Assembly (NCBI GenBank): GCA_964016885.1
Contig: OZ024748.1
Span: 30,912,312 to 30,976,311, forward strand
Direction: 5' to 3'
DNA length: 64,000 nt
Source: Eledone cirrhosa
Taxonomy: Eukaryota > Mollusca > Cephalopoda > Octopoda > Eledonidae
Shown piece after piece: positions 27,745-39,645 of the stretch; the first letter of the stretch is position 1; every line of letters starts with the position of its first letter. Both the position numbers and the translations under genes were made by a program. Below the pieces are notes generated by a model. It did not search any database, was not told the origin of the DNA, and saw only the letters and a list, made by a program, of their open reading frames with translations.

Positions 27745-30700
27745 CCATAATCCCAAGCGTTAGACTTAGTCTTAAACCCCAACCACAAGACTTAGACCTA
27801 GACATAAACGCCAACCCAAAGGTTTAGACTTAGAGTTAATCACCAACCCCCAGCCTTGGAATTAGACATAAAACCGTACCCCAAATCGCAAACCCAAGCC
27901 TTAGACTTAGATTTAGACCCAAATCTGAAGCCTCAGACTTAGACTTATACCCCAAGACATAGACATAGATTTAAACCCCAACCTCAAGCCTTAGACTAAG
28001 ACTTAAACCCCAACCCCAAGCATTAGAAGTAGACAATAAACACAAGCCTTAGACTTAGACTTAAAACCACAACCCCTATCCTTAGACGTAAACTTAAACC
28101 CCAACCCCTAAACTTAGACTTAGAATTAAACCATAACCCCAAGCCTAATACTTAAACCCTAACCCCAAGCCTTAGACTTAAAGCCTAACCGCAACCCCAA
28201 TCTTTAGACATAGACTTAAACCTTAACCTCAAGCCTTAGACTTAGACTTAAAACCCAACCCCAAGCCTCAGACTTAGACTTAAACCCCAACCCTTAGACT
28301 AAGACTAAACCCCAACCCCTAGCCTTAGACGTAAACTTAAAATTAGACTTAGACTTAAATCCCAAACTCAAGCCTTAGATTAGACTTGAACCCCAACTAC
28401 AAGCTTTAGACTTAGACCTAAACCCCAACCCCAAATGTTAGCTTTATTTTTGAACACCAACTCCTAGCCTTAGACTTAGACTTAAACCCCAACCCCAAGC
28501 CTCAGACTTAGACTTAAACCCCAACCCTTAGACTTAGACTTAAACCCCAACCACAAACCTTAGACTTAGAATTTAAACCCCAATCCCAATCCTGAGACTT
28601 AGACTTAAACCCTCACCCACAGCCTTAGACTTAAAGCCTAACCGCAACCCTAATCTTTAGACTTAGAATTAAACTCCAACCCAAAGACTTAGACCCTAAC
28701 CCCAAGCCCAAGCATTAGACAAAGACATAAACCTTAACCCCAAGCCTTAGACTTAAACGTAAACACAAACCACAGGCCTTAGACATAGACTTAAACCCCA
28801 ACCCCAAGCCTTAGTCTTAGACTTAAAATCCAACCACTAGCATTACACTTAGATTTAAACCCCAACCTTAGACATACACTTAAATCCCAACCCCAACCTT
28901 AGACATACACTTAAATCCCAACCCCAACACTTGGACTTAAACCCCAACCCCAAGCCTTAGACGTAGACTTAAACCTCAACCCAAAGCCTTAGACTTAGAC
29001 TTAAACCACAACCCCATGCTTTAGATTTAGACTTACACCCCAACCACTTACCTTAGACGTAAACTTAAACCCCAACTCCAAGAATTATACTTAGATTTAA
29101 ACCCCAACCTCAAGCCTTAGACGTAGACACTAACCCCAAACCAAAGCCTTAGACTTAGAATTAAACCCCAACCCCAAGCCTTATACATAGACTTAAACCA
29201 CAACCCCAAGCCTTAGAATTAAACCCTAATAACAAGCTTTAGACTTACAACATAACCCCAAACCCATGTCTTAGCCCAACACGTAAACTTAAACACCAAC
29301 ACAAAGCCTTAGACTTAGACTTAAACCCCAATCACAAGCCTTAGACTTACACTTAAACCCCAATCCCAAGCCTTAGACATAGACTTAAACCTCAACCCCA
29401 TGTTTAGACTTTGACATAAAACCCAACCACAAGCCCTAGACGTAGACTTAAACCCCAACCTTAAGCGTTAGACTTAGATTTAAACTCTAAGCCATAGACA
29501 TAGATTTAAACCCCAAACTCAAGCCTTAGACGTAGACTTAAACCCCAACCCCAAGCCTTAGACTTAGACTTAATCCCCAACATTAAGCTTTAGACTTAGA
29601 CTTAAACCCCAAGCCTTAGAAATAGATTAAAACCCCAACCACAAGCCTTAGACTTAGACTTACAGCCCAAGCCCAAGCCTTAGAGTTAGACTTGAAGGCC
29701 AAGCGCAAGCGTTAGACTTAGACTTGAACCCCAACCCCAAGTCTTAGACTTAGACTTAAACACCAACCACTAGCATTAGACTTTGACTTAAACCCCAACC
29801 CCAACCCTTAGAGATAGATTTAAACACCAACCCTAAGCCTTAGACTTAGACTTAAACCACAACCTCAAGCCTTAGACATACACTGAAATCCCAACCCCAA
29901 AACATAGACATAGATTTAAACCTCAACCACTAGCATTAGATTTAGACTTAAAGCCATCACCAAGGCTTAGACTTAAACCGTAACCCCAAGCCTTAGACTT
30001 AAACACCAACCCCACGCCTTAGACTTAGACTTACACCCAAAACCAAATCCTTAGACATAGACTTAAGTCCCAACACCAAGCCTTAGACATAGACTTAAAC
30101 CCCAACCACAAGCCTTACACTTAGACTTAAACCCCAACACCAAGCCTTAGACTTAGATTTAAACACCAACTGCAAGTCTCAGACTTAGACCTAAAGCCGA
30201 AACCTTAAATTAGACTAAAACCCGAAATCCAAGCCTGAGACTTAAACGCCAACCCAAAGCCTTAAACTTAGACATAAACGCCCCCCCAAAGCCTTAGACC
30301 TAGACTTAAACCCCAAATTCAAGCCATAGACTTAAACCCTAACACCAACCTTTAGACTTAGATTTAAACCACAACCCAAGCCTTAGACGTAAAATTAAAC
30401 CCCAACTCCAAGACTTAGACTTAAACCCCAACCTCAAGCCTTAGACGTAGTCTTAAAGCCCAACCCAAAGCCTTAAATTTAGACTTAAACTCAAACCCCA
30501 AGCCTTAGACATAGACATAAACCCCAACCCCAAGCTTTAGACTTAGACGTAAACCCCAACTTCAAGCCTTAGAATTAAATCCTAACCACAAAACTTAGAC
30601 TTATACCCCAAGCCCAAGCCTTAGACTTAGACTTAAACCCTAATCCCTTGCCTTAGACGCAGGCATAAACCCCAACCACAAGCATTAGACATAACCTTAA

Positions 30701-32112
30701 ACCCCAACACTCATCCTTAGATTTAAATACTAACCCTTAGATTTAAACCCCAACCACAAGACTTAGACTTAGAATTAAACCCGAACCCCAAGCCTCAGAC
30801 TTAGACTTAAACCCCAACCCCAAGCCTTAGAATTAGACTTAAACCCCAACCCCAAGCCTTAGAATTAGACTTAAACGCCAAACCAAAGACGTAGATTTAG
30901 ACTTAAAACCCAACCACAATCCTTAGATTTAGACTTAAACCCGAACCAAAGCCTTAGACTTAGACTTAATCTCCAACCTTAGACATAGACTTAATCCCCA
31001 ACATTAAGCTTTAGACTTAGACTTAAACCCCAAGCATTAGACATAGATTTAAACCCCAACCACAAGCCTTAGACTTAGTCTTAAACCCCAAGCCCAAACT
31101 TAGAGTTGGACTTGAAGCCAAAGCGCAAGCGTTAGACTTAGACCTGAACCCCAACCTCAAGCATAAGACTTAGACTTAAACCCCAACCCCAAGACTTAGA
31201 CTTAGACTTAAACCCCAACATTAAGATTTAGACTTAGACTTAAACCCCAAGCCTTAGACATAGATTTAAACCCCAAATACAAGCCTTAGACTTAGACTTA
31301 AACCCCAACCCCAATTCTTTGTCTTAGACTTAAATCCCACCAACTAGCATTACACTTAGACATAAGCCCCAACTCCAAGCGTTAGAATTAAACCATAACC
31401 ACAAACCGTATACTTAAACCCAACACCAAGCCTTAGACATAGATTTAAACCCCAACCCTAGGCCTTAGATTTAGACTTAAATCCCAACCCCAAGACTTAG
31501 ACATAGACTTAAACGCCAACCCCAAAACATAGACTTAGACTTAAAACTCAACCACTAGCATTAGACTTAGAGTTACAGCCAACATAAAGCCTTAGACTTA
31601 AACCGTAACCCCAAGCCTTAGACTTAAACCCCAACACCAAACCTTAGATTTAGACTTAAACGCCAAACCAAAGACGTAGATTTTGACTTAAACCCTAACC
31701 ACAAGACTTAGACTTAAATCCTAACACCAACCCTTAGACTTAGACGTAGAATTAAACCCCAACCTCAAGCCTTAGACGTAAACTTAAACCGGAACCCAAA
31801 CCTTAGACTTAGACTTAAACTCCAACCCCAAATCTTACATAGACGTAAACCCCAACTCCAAGCCTTAGAATTAAACCCTGACAACAACCCTTAGACTTAA
31901 ACCCGAACCCCAACCTTAGCCTTAGACTTAGACTTATACCCCAAGCCCAAGCCTTAGATTTAGACATAAACCCCTACCACAAGCATTAGACTTAGCCTTA
32001 AACCCCAACACCCATCCTTAGATTTAAATCCGAACCCTTAGATTTAAACCCCAACCACAAGACTTAGACTTAGATTTAAACCCGAAACCCAAGCCTTAGA
32101 ATTAGACTTAAA
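27745..32112 (+). repeat. HOR B copy 3, 4,368 bp, with one extra monomer
   Basis: Third unit, longer than its neighbours. One additional 32-bp monomer sits near 31,489 (CAAGACTTAGACATAGAC type, followed by AAACGCC). The poly-C tract at 30,291-30,297 has seven C and has lost the preceding CT context seen in copies 1 and 2. Two bases are missing in AAATCTTACATAG near 31,836. Confidence 0.9.
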
Positions 32113-32542
32113 CCATAATCCCAAGCGTTAGACTTAGTCTTAAACCCCAACCACAAGACTTAGACCTAGACATAAACGCCAACCCAAAGGTTTAGACTTA
32201 GAGTTAATCACCAACCCCCAGCCTTGGAATTAGACATAAAACCGTACCCCAAATCGCAAACCCAAGCCTTAGACTTAGATTTAGACCCAAATCTGAAGCC
32301 TCAGACTTAGACTTATACCCCAAGACATAGACATAGATTTAAACCCCAACCTCAAGCCTTAGACTAAGACTTAAACCCCAACCCCAAGCATTAGAAGTAG
32401 ACAATAAACACAAGCCTTAGACTTAGACTTAAAACCACAACCCCTATCCTTAGACGTAAACTTAAACCCCAACCCCTAAACTTAGACTTAGAATTAAACC
32501 ATAACCCCAAGCCTAATACTTAAACCCTAACCCCAAGCCTTA

Positions 32543-35500
32543 GATGTAGACTTAAACCCCAAGTATAAGACTTGGACTTAGACTTAAACCCCAACCCCAA
32601 GTCTTAGAATTAGACTTAGACCCAACTCCTAGCCTTAGAGTTAAACTGAAACCTCAACACAAAGCCTTAGACTTAGACTTAAACCCCAACCCCAACACTT
32701 AGACTGAGACTTAAAGCCCAATCTAAAGCCTTAGACTTAGACTTAAACCCCAACCCCAAGCCTTAGACATATATTTGAACCCCAACCCCAAGACTTAGAC
32801 TTAGACTTAAACCCCAACCCCAAGACTTAGACTTAGACTTAAAGCCCAACCTAAAGCCTTAGACTTAGACTTAAACCCCAACCCCAAGCCTTAGACATAT
32901 ATTTGAACCCCAACCCCAAGCGTTAGACTTAGACTTAAACCCCAACTCAAAGCCTTAGAATTAAACCCTAACCCGAAGACTTAGACTTAAATCCAAACTC
33001 CAATCCTTAAACGTAGACTTAAACCCAAAACCATAGCCTTAGACATAGACTTAAATTAAAACGCCAAGCTTAGACATAGACTTAAACCCCAACAACAAGC
33101 CTTAGACTTAGAGTTAAACCCTAACCCCAAGACTTAGACTTAAAGTCTAACCCCAAACCCAACTCCTAGCCTTAGCCTTAAACCCCAACCCAAGCCTTAG
33201 ACTTAGACTTAAACCACAACCACAAGACTTAGACTTAAACCGTAACCCCAAGCCTTAGACTTAAACCCAAACTCCAAGCCTTAAACGTTGGTTTAAACCC
33301 AAAACCATAGACTTAGACATAGACTTAAATCACAACACCAAGCCTTAGTCATAGACTTAAACCCCCAACCACAAGCCTTAGACTTAGACTTGAAGCCCAA
33401 CTCCTAGAATTAGACTTTAAATTAAACCCCAATCCCAAGCCTTAGACTTAGACTTAAACCCTAACCCCAAGCCTTAGACTTAAAGCCTAACCCCAACCCC
33501 AACTCCTAGCCTTAGACTTAAACAACAACACCAAGACGCAGACTTAGAATTAAACCCCAGCCCTTAGACTTAGACTAAACCCCAACCCCTAAGATTAGAC
33601 GTAAACTTAAACTTAGACTTAGACCCCAACCTCAAGCCTTAGGCGTAGATTTAAACCTCAACCCAAAGCTTACACTTAAACCCCAACCCCAAGCCTTAGA
33701 GTTAGTCTTAAACCCCAACTCCAAGCCTTAGACTTAAACCCTAACCACAAGCCTTAGACTTAAACTCTAACCTTAGACTTAGACTTAAAACCCAACCATA
33801 GACTTAGACTTAAACCCCAACCTTAGACTTAGAATTAAAACCCAACCCCAAGCCTTAGACTTAGACTTGAACCCCACCCACTAGCATTAGACTTAGACTT
33901 AAACCCCAACTCCAAGCCTTAGACTTAAACCCTAACCAAAAACCGTAGACTTAAACCCAACACCAAGCCTTAGTTTAGTCTTAAAACCCAACCCCAACCC
34001 TTAGACATAGATTTAAACCCCAACCCTAAGCCTTAGATTTAGACTTAAAATCCAACCCCAAGACTTAGATTTAGACTTAAACACCAGCCCGAACTCTTAG
34101 GCTTAGACTTAAACTCGAACCCCAAGACTTAGACTTAGACTTAATCCCCAAACTTAAGCCTTAGACATAGACTTAATCCTCAACATTAAGCCTTAGACTT
34201 AGACTTAAACCCCAAGCCTTAAACATAGATTTAAACCCCAAATACAAGCCTTAGATTTTGACATGAACCCAAAGCCCAACCTTAGAGTTAGACTTGAAGC
34301 CCAAGCGCAAGCGTTAGACTTAGACCTAAACCCCAACCCAAGCCTTAGACTTAAACTTAAACCTCAACACAAAGCCTTAGCTTTAGACTTTAACCTCAAC
34401 CCAAAGCATTAGACTTAGACTTAAACCCCAACCCCAAGCCTTATACTCAGACTTAAACCCCAACCCCAAGTCTTAGACTTACACTTAATCCTCGACCCTC
34501 AATCTTAGATTTAAATACCAAACCGAGGTCTTAGACTTAGACTTAAACCACAACCCAAAGCCTTAGTCATAGACATAATCCCCAACACCAAGCCTTAGAC
34601 TTAGACTTAAGCCTAAACCCAAAGCCTTAGAATTAAACTTAAACCCGAACCCAAGACTTAGACTTAGACTTACACCCCAAGCCCAAGCCTTGGAGTTAGA
34701 CTTGAAGCCCAAACGCAAACGTTAGACTTAGACGTGAACCCCAACCACAAACATAAGACTTAGACTTAAACCCCAACCCCAAGCCTTAGTCGTAGACTTA
34801 AAACTCTACCCAACGCCTTAGAATTAGATTTAAACCCCAAACCTCAAGACTTAGACTTAAACTTAAACCCCAAGACATCGAGATAGATTTAAACCCCAAC
34901 CTCAAGCCATAGATTTAGACTTAAACCCCAACCCTAAGCTTTAGCAATAAACCATAAACACAAGCCTTAGACTTAGATTTAAACCACAACCCCTAGACTT
35001 AGACGTAAACTTAAACCCCAACCCTAAACTTAGACTTAGACTTAAATCCTAACCCCAATTATCAGCCTTAGACTTAGACTTAAACCCAAACACCAAACCT
35101 TAGACTTAGTCTTGAACCCAACTCCTAGCCTTAGACTTAAACTTAAACCCCAACCCCAATTCTTAGTCTTAGACTTAAATCCCACCAACTAGCATTAGAC
35201 TTAGACATAAGCCACAAGTCCAAGCGTTAGAATTAAACCATAACCACAAACCGTATACTTAAACCCAACACCAAGCCTTAGACATAGATTTAAACCCCAA
35301 CCCTAAGCCTTAGATTTAGACTTAAATCCCAACCCCAAGCCTTAGACATAGACTTAAACCCCAACCCCAAAACATAGACTTAGACTTAAAACTCAACCAC
35401 TAGAATTAGACTTAGAGTTACAGCCAACATAAAGCCTTAGACTTAAACCGTAACCCCACGCCTTAGACTTAAACCCCAACCCCAAGCCTTAGATTTAGAC

Positions 35501-36388
35501 TTAAACGCCAAACCAAAGACGTAGATTTTGACTTAAACCCTAACCACAAGACTTAGACTTAAATCCTAACACCAACCCTTAGACTTAGACGTAGAATTAA
35601 ACCCCAACCTCAAGCCTTAGACGTAAACTTAAACCGGAACCCAAACCTTAGACTTAGACTTAAACTCCAACCCCAAATCTTAGACATAGACGTAAACCCC
35701 AACTCCAAGCCTTAGAATTAAACCCTGACAACAACCCTTAGACTTAAACCCGAACCCCAACCTTAGCCTTAGACTTAGACTTATACCCCAAGCCCAAGCC
35801 TTAGATTTAGACATAAACCCCTACCACAAGCATTAGACTTAGCCTTAAACCCCAACACACATCCTTAGATTTAAATCATAACCCTTAGATTTAAACCCCA
35901 ACCACAAGACTTAGACTTAGATTTAAACCCGAACCCCAAGCCTTAGAATTAGACTTAAACCATAATCCCAAGCCTTAGACTTAGTCTTAAACCCCAACCA
36001 CAAGACTTAGACCTAGACATAAACGCCAACCCAAAGGTTTAGACTTAGAGTTAAACACCAAGCCCCAGCCTTGGAATTAGACTTAAACCCGTACCCCAAA
36101 TCGCAAACCCAAGCCTTAGACTTAGATTTAGACCCAAATCTGAAGCCTCAGACTTAGACTTATACCCCAAGACATAGACATAGATTTAAACCCCAACCTC
36201 AAGCCTTAGACTAAGACTTAAACCCCAACCCCAAGCATTAGAAGTAGACAATAAACACAAGCCTTAGACTTAGACTTAAACCACAACCCCTATCCTTAGA
36301 CGTAAACTTAAACCCCAACCCCTAAACTTAGACTTAGAATTAAACCATAACCCCAAGCCTTATACTTAAAACCCTAACCAAATCCTTA
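32543..36388 (+). repeat. HOR C copy 1
   Basis: The unit begins at the rare GATGTAGAC variant, followed by AAGTATAAGACTTGG. Its matching start is at 36,389, 3,846 bp on. Shared landmarks with copy 2 include ACTGAAACC, ACATATATTTG (twice, 128 bp apart), TTAAACGTTGGTTTAAA and CGCAGACTTAG. The last 1.2 kb (about 35,158-36,388) is a diverged copy of the end of HOR B (about 31,311-32,543). Copies 1 and 2 of HOR C differ by many substitutions and by whole blocks, so this is older than HOR A and HOR B. Confidence 0.85.
32740..32935 (+). repeat. 128-bp tandem duplication (four monomers)
   Basis: The rare variant ACATATATTTGAACCCC occurs at 32,767 and 32,895, exactly 128 bp (4 x 32) apart, with matching monomers between. 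The same pair is preserved in HOR C copy 2 at 36,614 and 36,742, so the duplication predates the doubling of HOR C. A further single copy is at 38,127. Confidence 0.85.
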
Positions 36389-39300
36389 GATGTAGACTTA
36401 AACCCCAAGTATAAGACTTGGACTTAGACTTAAACCCGAACCCCAAGTCTTAGACTTAGACTTGAGCCCCAACTCCTAGCCTTAGAGTTAAACTGAAACC
36501 TCAACACAAAGCCTTAGACTTAGACTTAAACCCCAACCCCAACACTTAGACTGAGACTTAAAGCCCAACCTAAAGCCTTAGACTTAGACTTAAATCCCAA
36601 CCCCAAGCCTTAGACATATATTTGAACCCCAAACCCAAGACTTAGACTTAGACTTAAACCCCAACCCCAAGACTTAGACTTAGACTTAAAGCCCAACCTA
36701 AAGCCTTAGACTTAGACTTAAACCCCAACCCCAAGCCTTAGACATATATTTGAACCCCAACCCCAAGCGTTAGACTTAGACGTAAACCCCAACTCAAAGC
36801 CTTAGAATTAAACCCTAACCCGAAGACTTAGACTTAAATCCAAACTCCAATCCTTAAACGTAGACTTAAACCCAAAACCATAGCCTTAGACATAGACATA
36901 AATCACAACGCCAAGCCTTAGACATAGACTTAAACCCCAACCACAAGCCTTAGACTTAGAGTTAAACACTAACCCCAAGACTTAGACTTAAAGCCTAACC
37001 CCAAAACCAACTCCTAGCCTTAGCCTTAAACCCCAACCCAAGCCTTAGACTTAGACGTAAACCACAACCACAAGACTTAGACTTAAACCGTAACCCCAAG
37101 CCTTAGACTTAAACCCAAACTCCAAGCCTTAAACGTAGACTTAAACCCAAAACCATAGACTTAGACATAGACTTAAATCACAACGCCAAGCCTTAGACAT
37201 AGACTTAAACCCCGACCACAAGCCTTAGACTTAGAGTTAAACCCTAACCCCAAGACTTAGACTTAAAGCCTAACCCCAAACCCAACTCCTAGCCTTAGCC
37301 TTAAACCCCAACCCAAGCCTTAGACTTAGACTTAAACCACTACCACAAGACTTAGACTTAAACCGTAACCCCAAGCCTTAGACTTAAACCCAAACTCCAA
37401 GACTTAAACGTTGGTTTAAAACCAAAACCATAGACTTAGACATAGACTTAAATCACAACACCAAGCCTTAGTCATAGACTTAAACCCCAACCACAAGCCT
37501 TAGACTTAGACTTGAAGCCCAACCCCTAGCATTAGACTTAAAATTAAACCCCAATCCCAAGCCTTAGACTTAGACTTAAACCCTAACCCCAAGCCTTAGA
37601 CTTAAAGCCTAACCCCAACCCCAACTTTTAGCCTTAGACTTAAACAACAACACCGAGCCGCAGACTTAGACTTAAACCCCAGCCCTTAGACTTAGACTAA
37701 ACCCCAACCCCTAAGCTTAGACGTAAACTTAAACTTAGTCTTAGACCCCAACCTCAAGCCTTAGGCGTAGACTTAAACCTCAACCCAAAGCTTACACTTA
37801 AACCCCAACACCAAGCCTTAGAGTTAGTCTTAAACCCCAACTCCAAGCCTTAGACTTAAACCCTAACCACAAGCCTTAGACTTAAACTCTAACCTTAGAC
37901 TTAGACTTAAAACCCAACCATAGACTTAGACTTAAACCCCAACCTTAGACTTAGAATTAAAACCCAACCCCAAGCCTTAGACTTAGACTTGAACCCCACC
38001 CACTAGCATTAGACTTAGACTTAAACCCCAACGCCAAGCCTTAGACTTAAGCCCTAACCACAAACCGTAGACTTAAACCCAACACCAAGCCCTAGTTTAG
38101 ACGTAAACCCCAACCCCAACCCTTAGACATATATTTGAACCCCAACCCCAAGCGTTAGACTTAGACTTAAACCCCAACTCCAAGCCTTAGAATTAAACCC
38201 TAACCTGAAGACTTAGACTTAAATCTGAACGAACCCTTAGATTTTAACTTAAACCAGAAACCCAAGCCTTAGATTTAGACTTAAACCACAACCACAAGCC
38301 TTAGACTTAGACATAAATTTCAAACACTAGCATTAGACTTAGACTTAAAGACAACACCAAGCCTTAGACTTAAACCGTAACCCGAAGCCTTAGACTTAAA
38401 TCCAAACTCCAATCCTTAAACGTAGACTTAAACCCAAAACCATAGCCTTAGACATAGACATAAATCACAACGCCAAGCCTTAGACATAGACTTAAACCCA
38501 AACAACAAGCCTTAGACTTAGAGTTAAACCCCAACCACAAGCCTTAGACTTAGAGGTAAACCCTAACCCCAAGACTTAGACTTAAAGCCTAACCCCAAAC
38601 CCAACTCCTAGCCTTAGCCTTAAACCCCAACCCAATCCATAGACTTAGACGTAAACCACAACCACAAGACGTAGACTTAAACCGTAACCCCAAGCCTTAG
38701 ACTTAAACCCAAACTCCAAGCCTTAAACGTTCGTTTAAACCCAAAACCATATACTTAGACATAGACTTAAATCACAACGCCAAGCCTTAGACATAGACTT
38801 AAACCTCAACCACAAGCTTTAGACTTAGAGTTAAACCCTAACCCCAAGACTTAGACTTAAACCTAACCCCAAACCCAACTCCTAGCCTTAGCCTTAAACC
38901 CCAACCCAAGCCTTAGACTTAGACTTAAACCACAACCACAAGACTTAGACTTAAACCGTAACCCCAAGCCTTAGACTTAAACCCAAACTCCAAGCCCTAA
39001 ACGTTAGTTTAAACCCAAAACAATAGACTTAGACATAGACTTAAATCACAACACCAAGCCTTAGACATAGACTTAAACCCCAACCACAAGCCTTAGACTT
39101 AGACTTGAAGCCCAACTCCTAGCATTAGACTTAAAATTAAACCCCAATCCCAAGCCTTAGACTTAGACTTAAACCCTAAGCCCAAGCCTTAGACTTAAAG
39201 CCTAACCCCAACCCCAACTTTTAGCCTTAGACTTAAACAACAACACCAAACCGCAGACTTAGACATAAACCCCAGCCCTTAGACTTAGACTAAACCCCAA

Positions 39301-39645
39301 CCCCTAAGCTTAGACGTAAACTTAAACTTAGACATAGACCCCAACCTCAAGCCTTAGGCGTAGACTTAAACCTCAAACCAAATATTACACTCAAACCCCA
39401 ACCCCAAGCCTTAGAGTTAGTCTTAAACCCCAACTCCAAGCCTTAGACTTAAACCCTAACCACAAGCCTTAGACTTAAACTCTAACCTTAGACTTAGACT
39501 TAAAAGCCAACCCTAAGCCTTAGATTCAGACTTAAAACCACAACCCCTATTCTTAGACGTAAACTTAAACCCCAACCCCTAAACTTAGACTTAGAATTAA
39601 ACCATAACCCCAAGCCTCATACTTAAACCCTAACCCCAAGCCTTA
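36389..39645 (+). repeat. HOR C copy 2, rearranged
   Basis: It starts at GATGTAGAC; the next such start is at 39,646, after which similarity ends within about 60 bp. Compared with copy 1 it has a doubled block of about 1.6 kb: the CTTAGCCTTAAACCCC element is at 37,019 and 38,613, and the CGCAGACTTAG element is near 37,660 and 39,253. Inside each half is a tandem pair of about 275 bp. It lacks the HOR B-like tail of copy 1, apart from a short stretch near 39.53-39.64 kb. Confidence 0.82.
36990..39010 (+). repeat. Tandem pairs of about 275 bp inside HOR C copy 2
   Basis: CTTAGCCTTAAACCCC starts at 37,019 and 37,294 (275 bp) and again at 38,613 and 38,887 (274 bp). Each is followed by the same monomer order: AACCACAA or ACTACCACAAG, ACCGTAACCCCAAG, and TTAAACG with GTTTAAA variants. 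HOR C copy 1 has a single version near 33,171. A 275-bp tandem pair therefore arose first and was then carried in a 1.59-kb duplication. Confidence 0.8.

Larger units (their letters stand above)
19063..32543 (+). repeat. HOR B: three and a fraction copies of a 4,341-bp unit
   Basis: CCATAATCCCAAGCG occurs at 19,063, 23,404, 27,745 and 32,113. TTAGCTTTATTTTTG occurs at 19,756, 24,097 and 28,438. The first two intervals are exactly 4,341 bp and the third is 4,368. Each unit is a chimera: about 1.06 kb of HOR A tail followed by about 3.28 kb not found in HOR A. The excess of 27 bp in copy 3 is explained by three visible changes: +32 bp (one monomer near 31,489), -3 bp in a poly-C tract and -2 bp near 31,836. 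The fourth copy stops near 32,543, where the GATGTAGAC variant starts a different block. Confidence 0.94.

Noticed and set aside
33280..33300. Orientation flip at TTAAACGTTGGTTTAAAC
   Set aside because: The following sequence remains C-rich. It is a substituted form of TTAAACGTAGACTTAAAC, as seen near 37,133, not an inversion.
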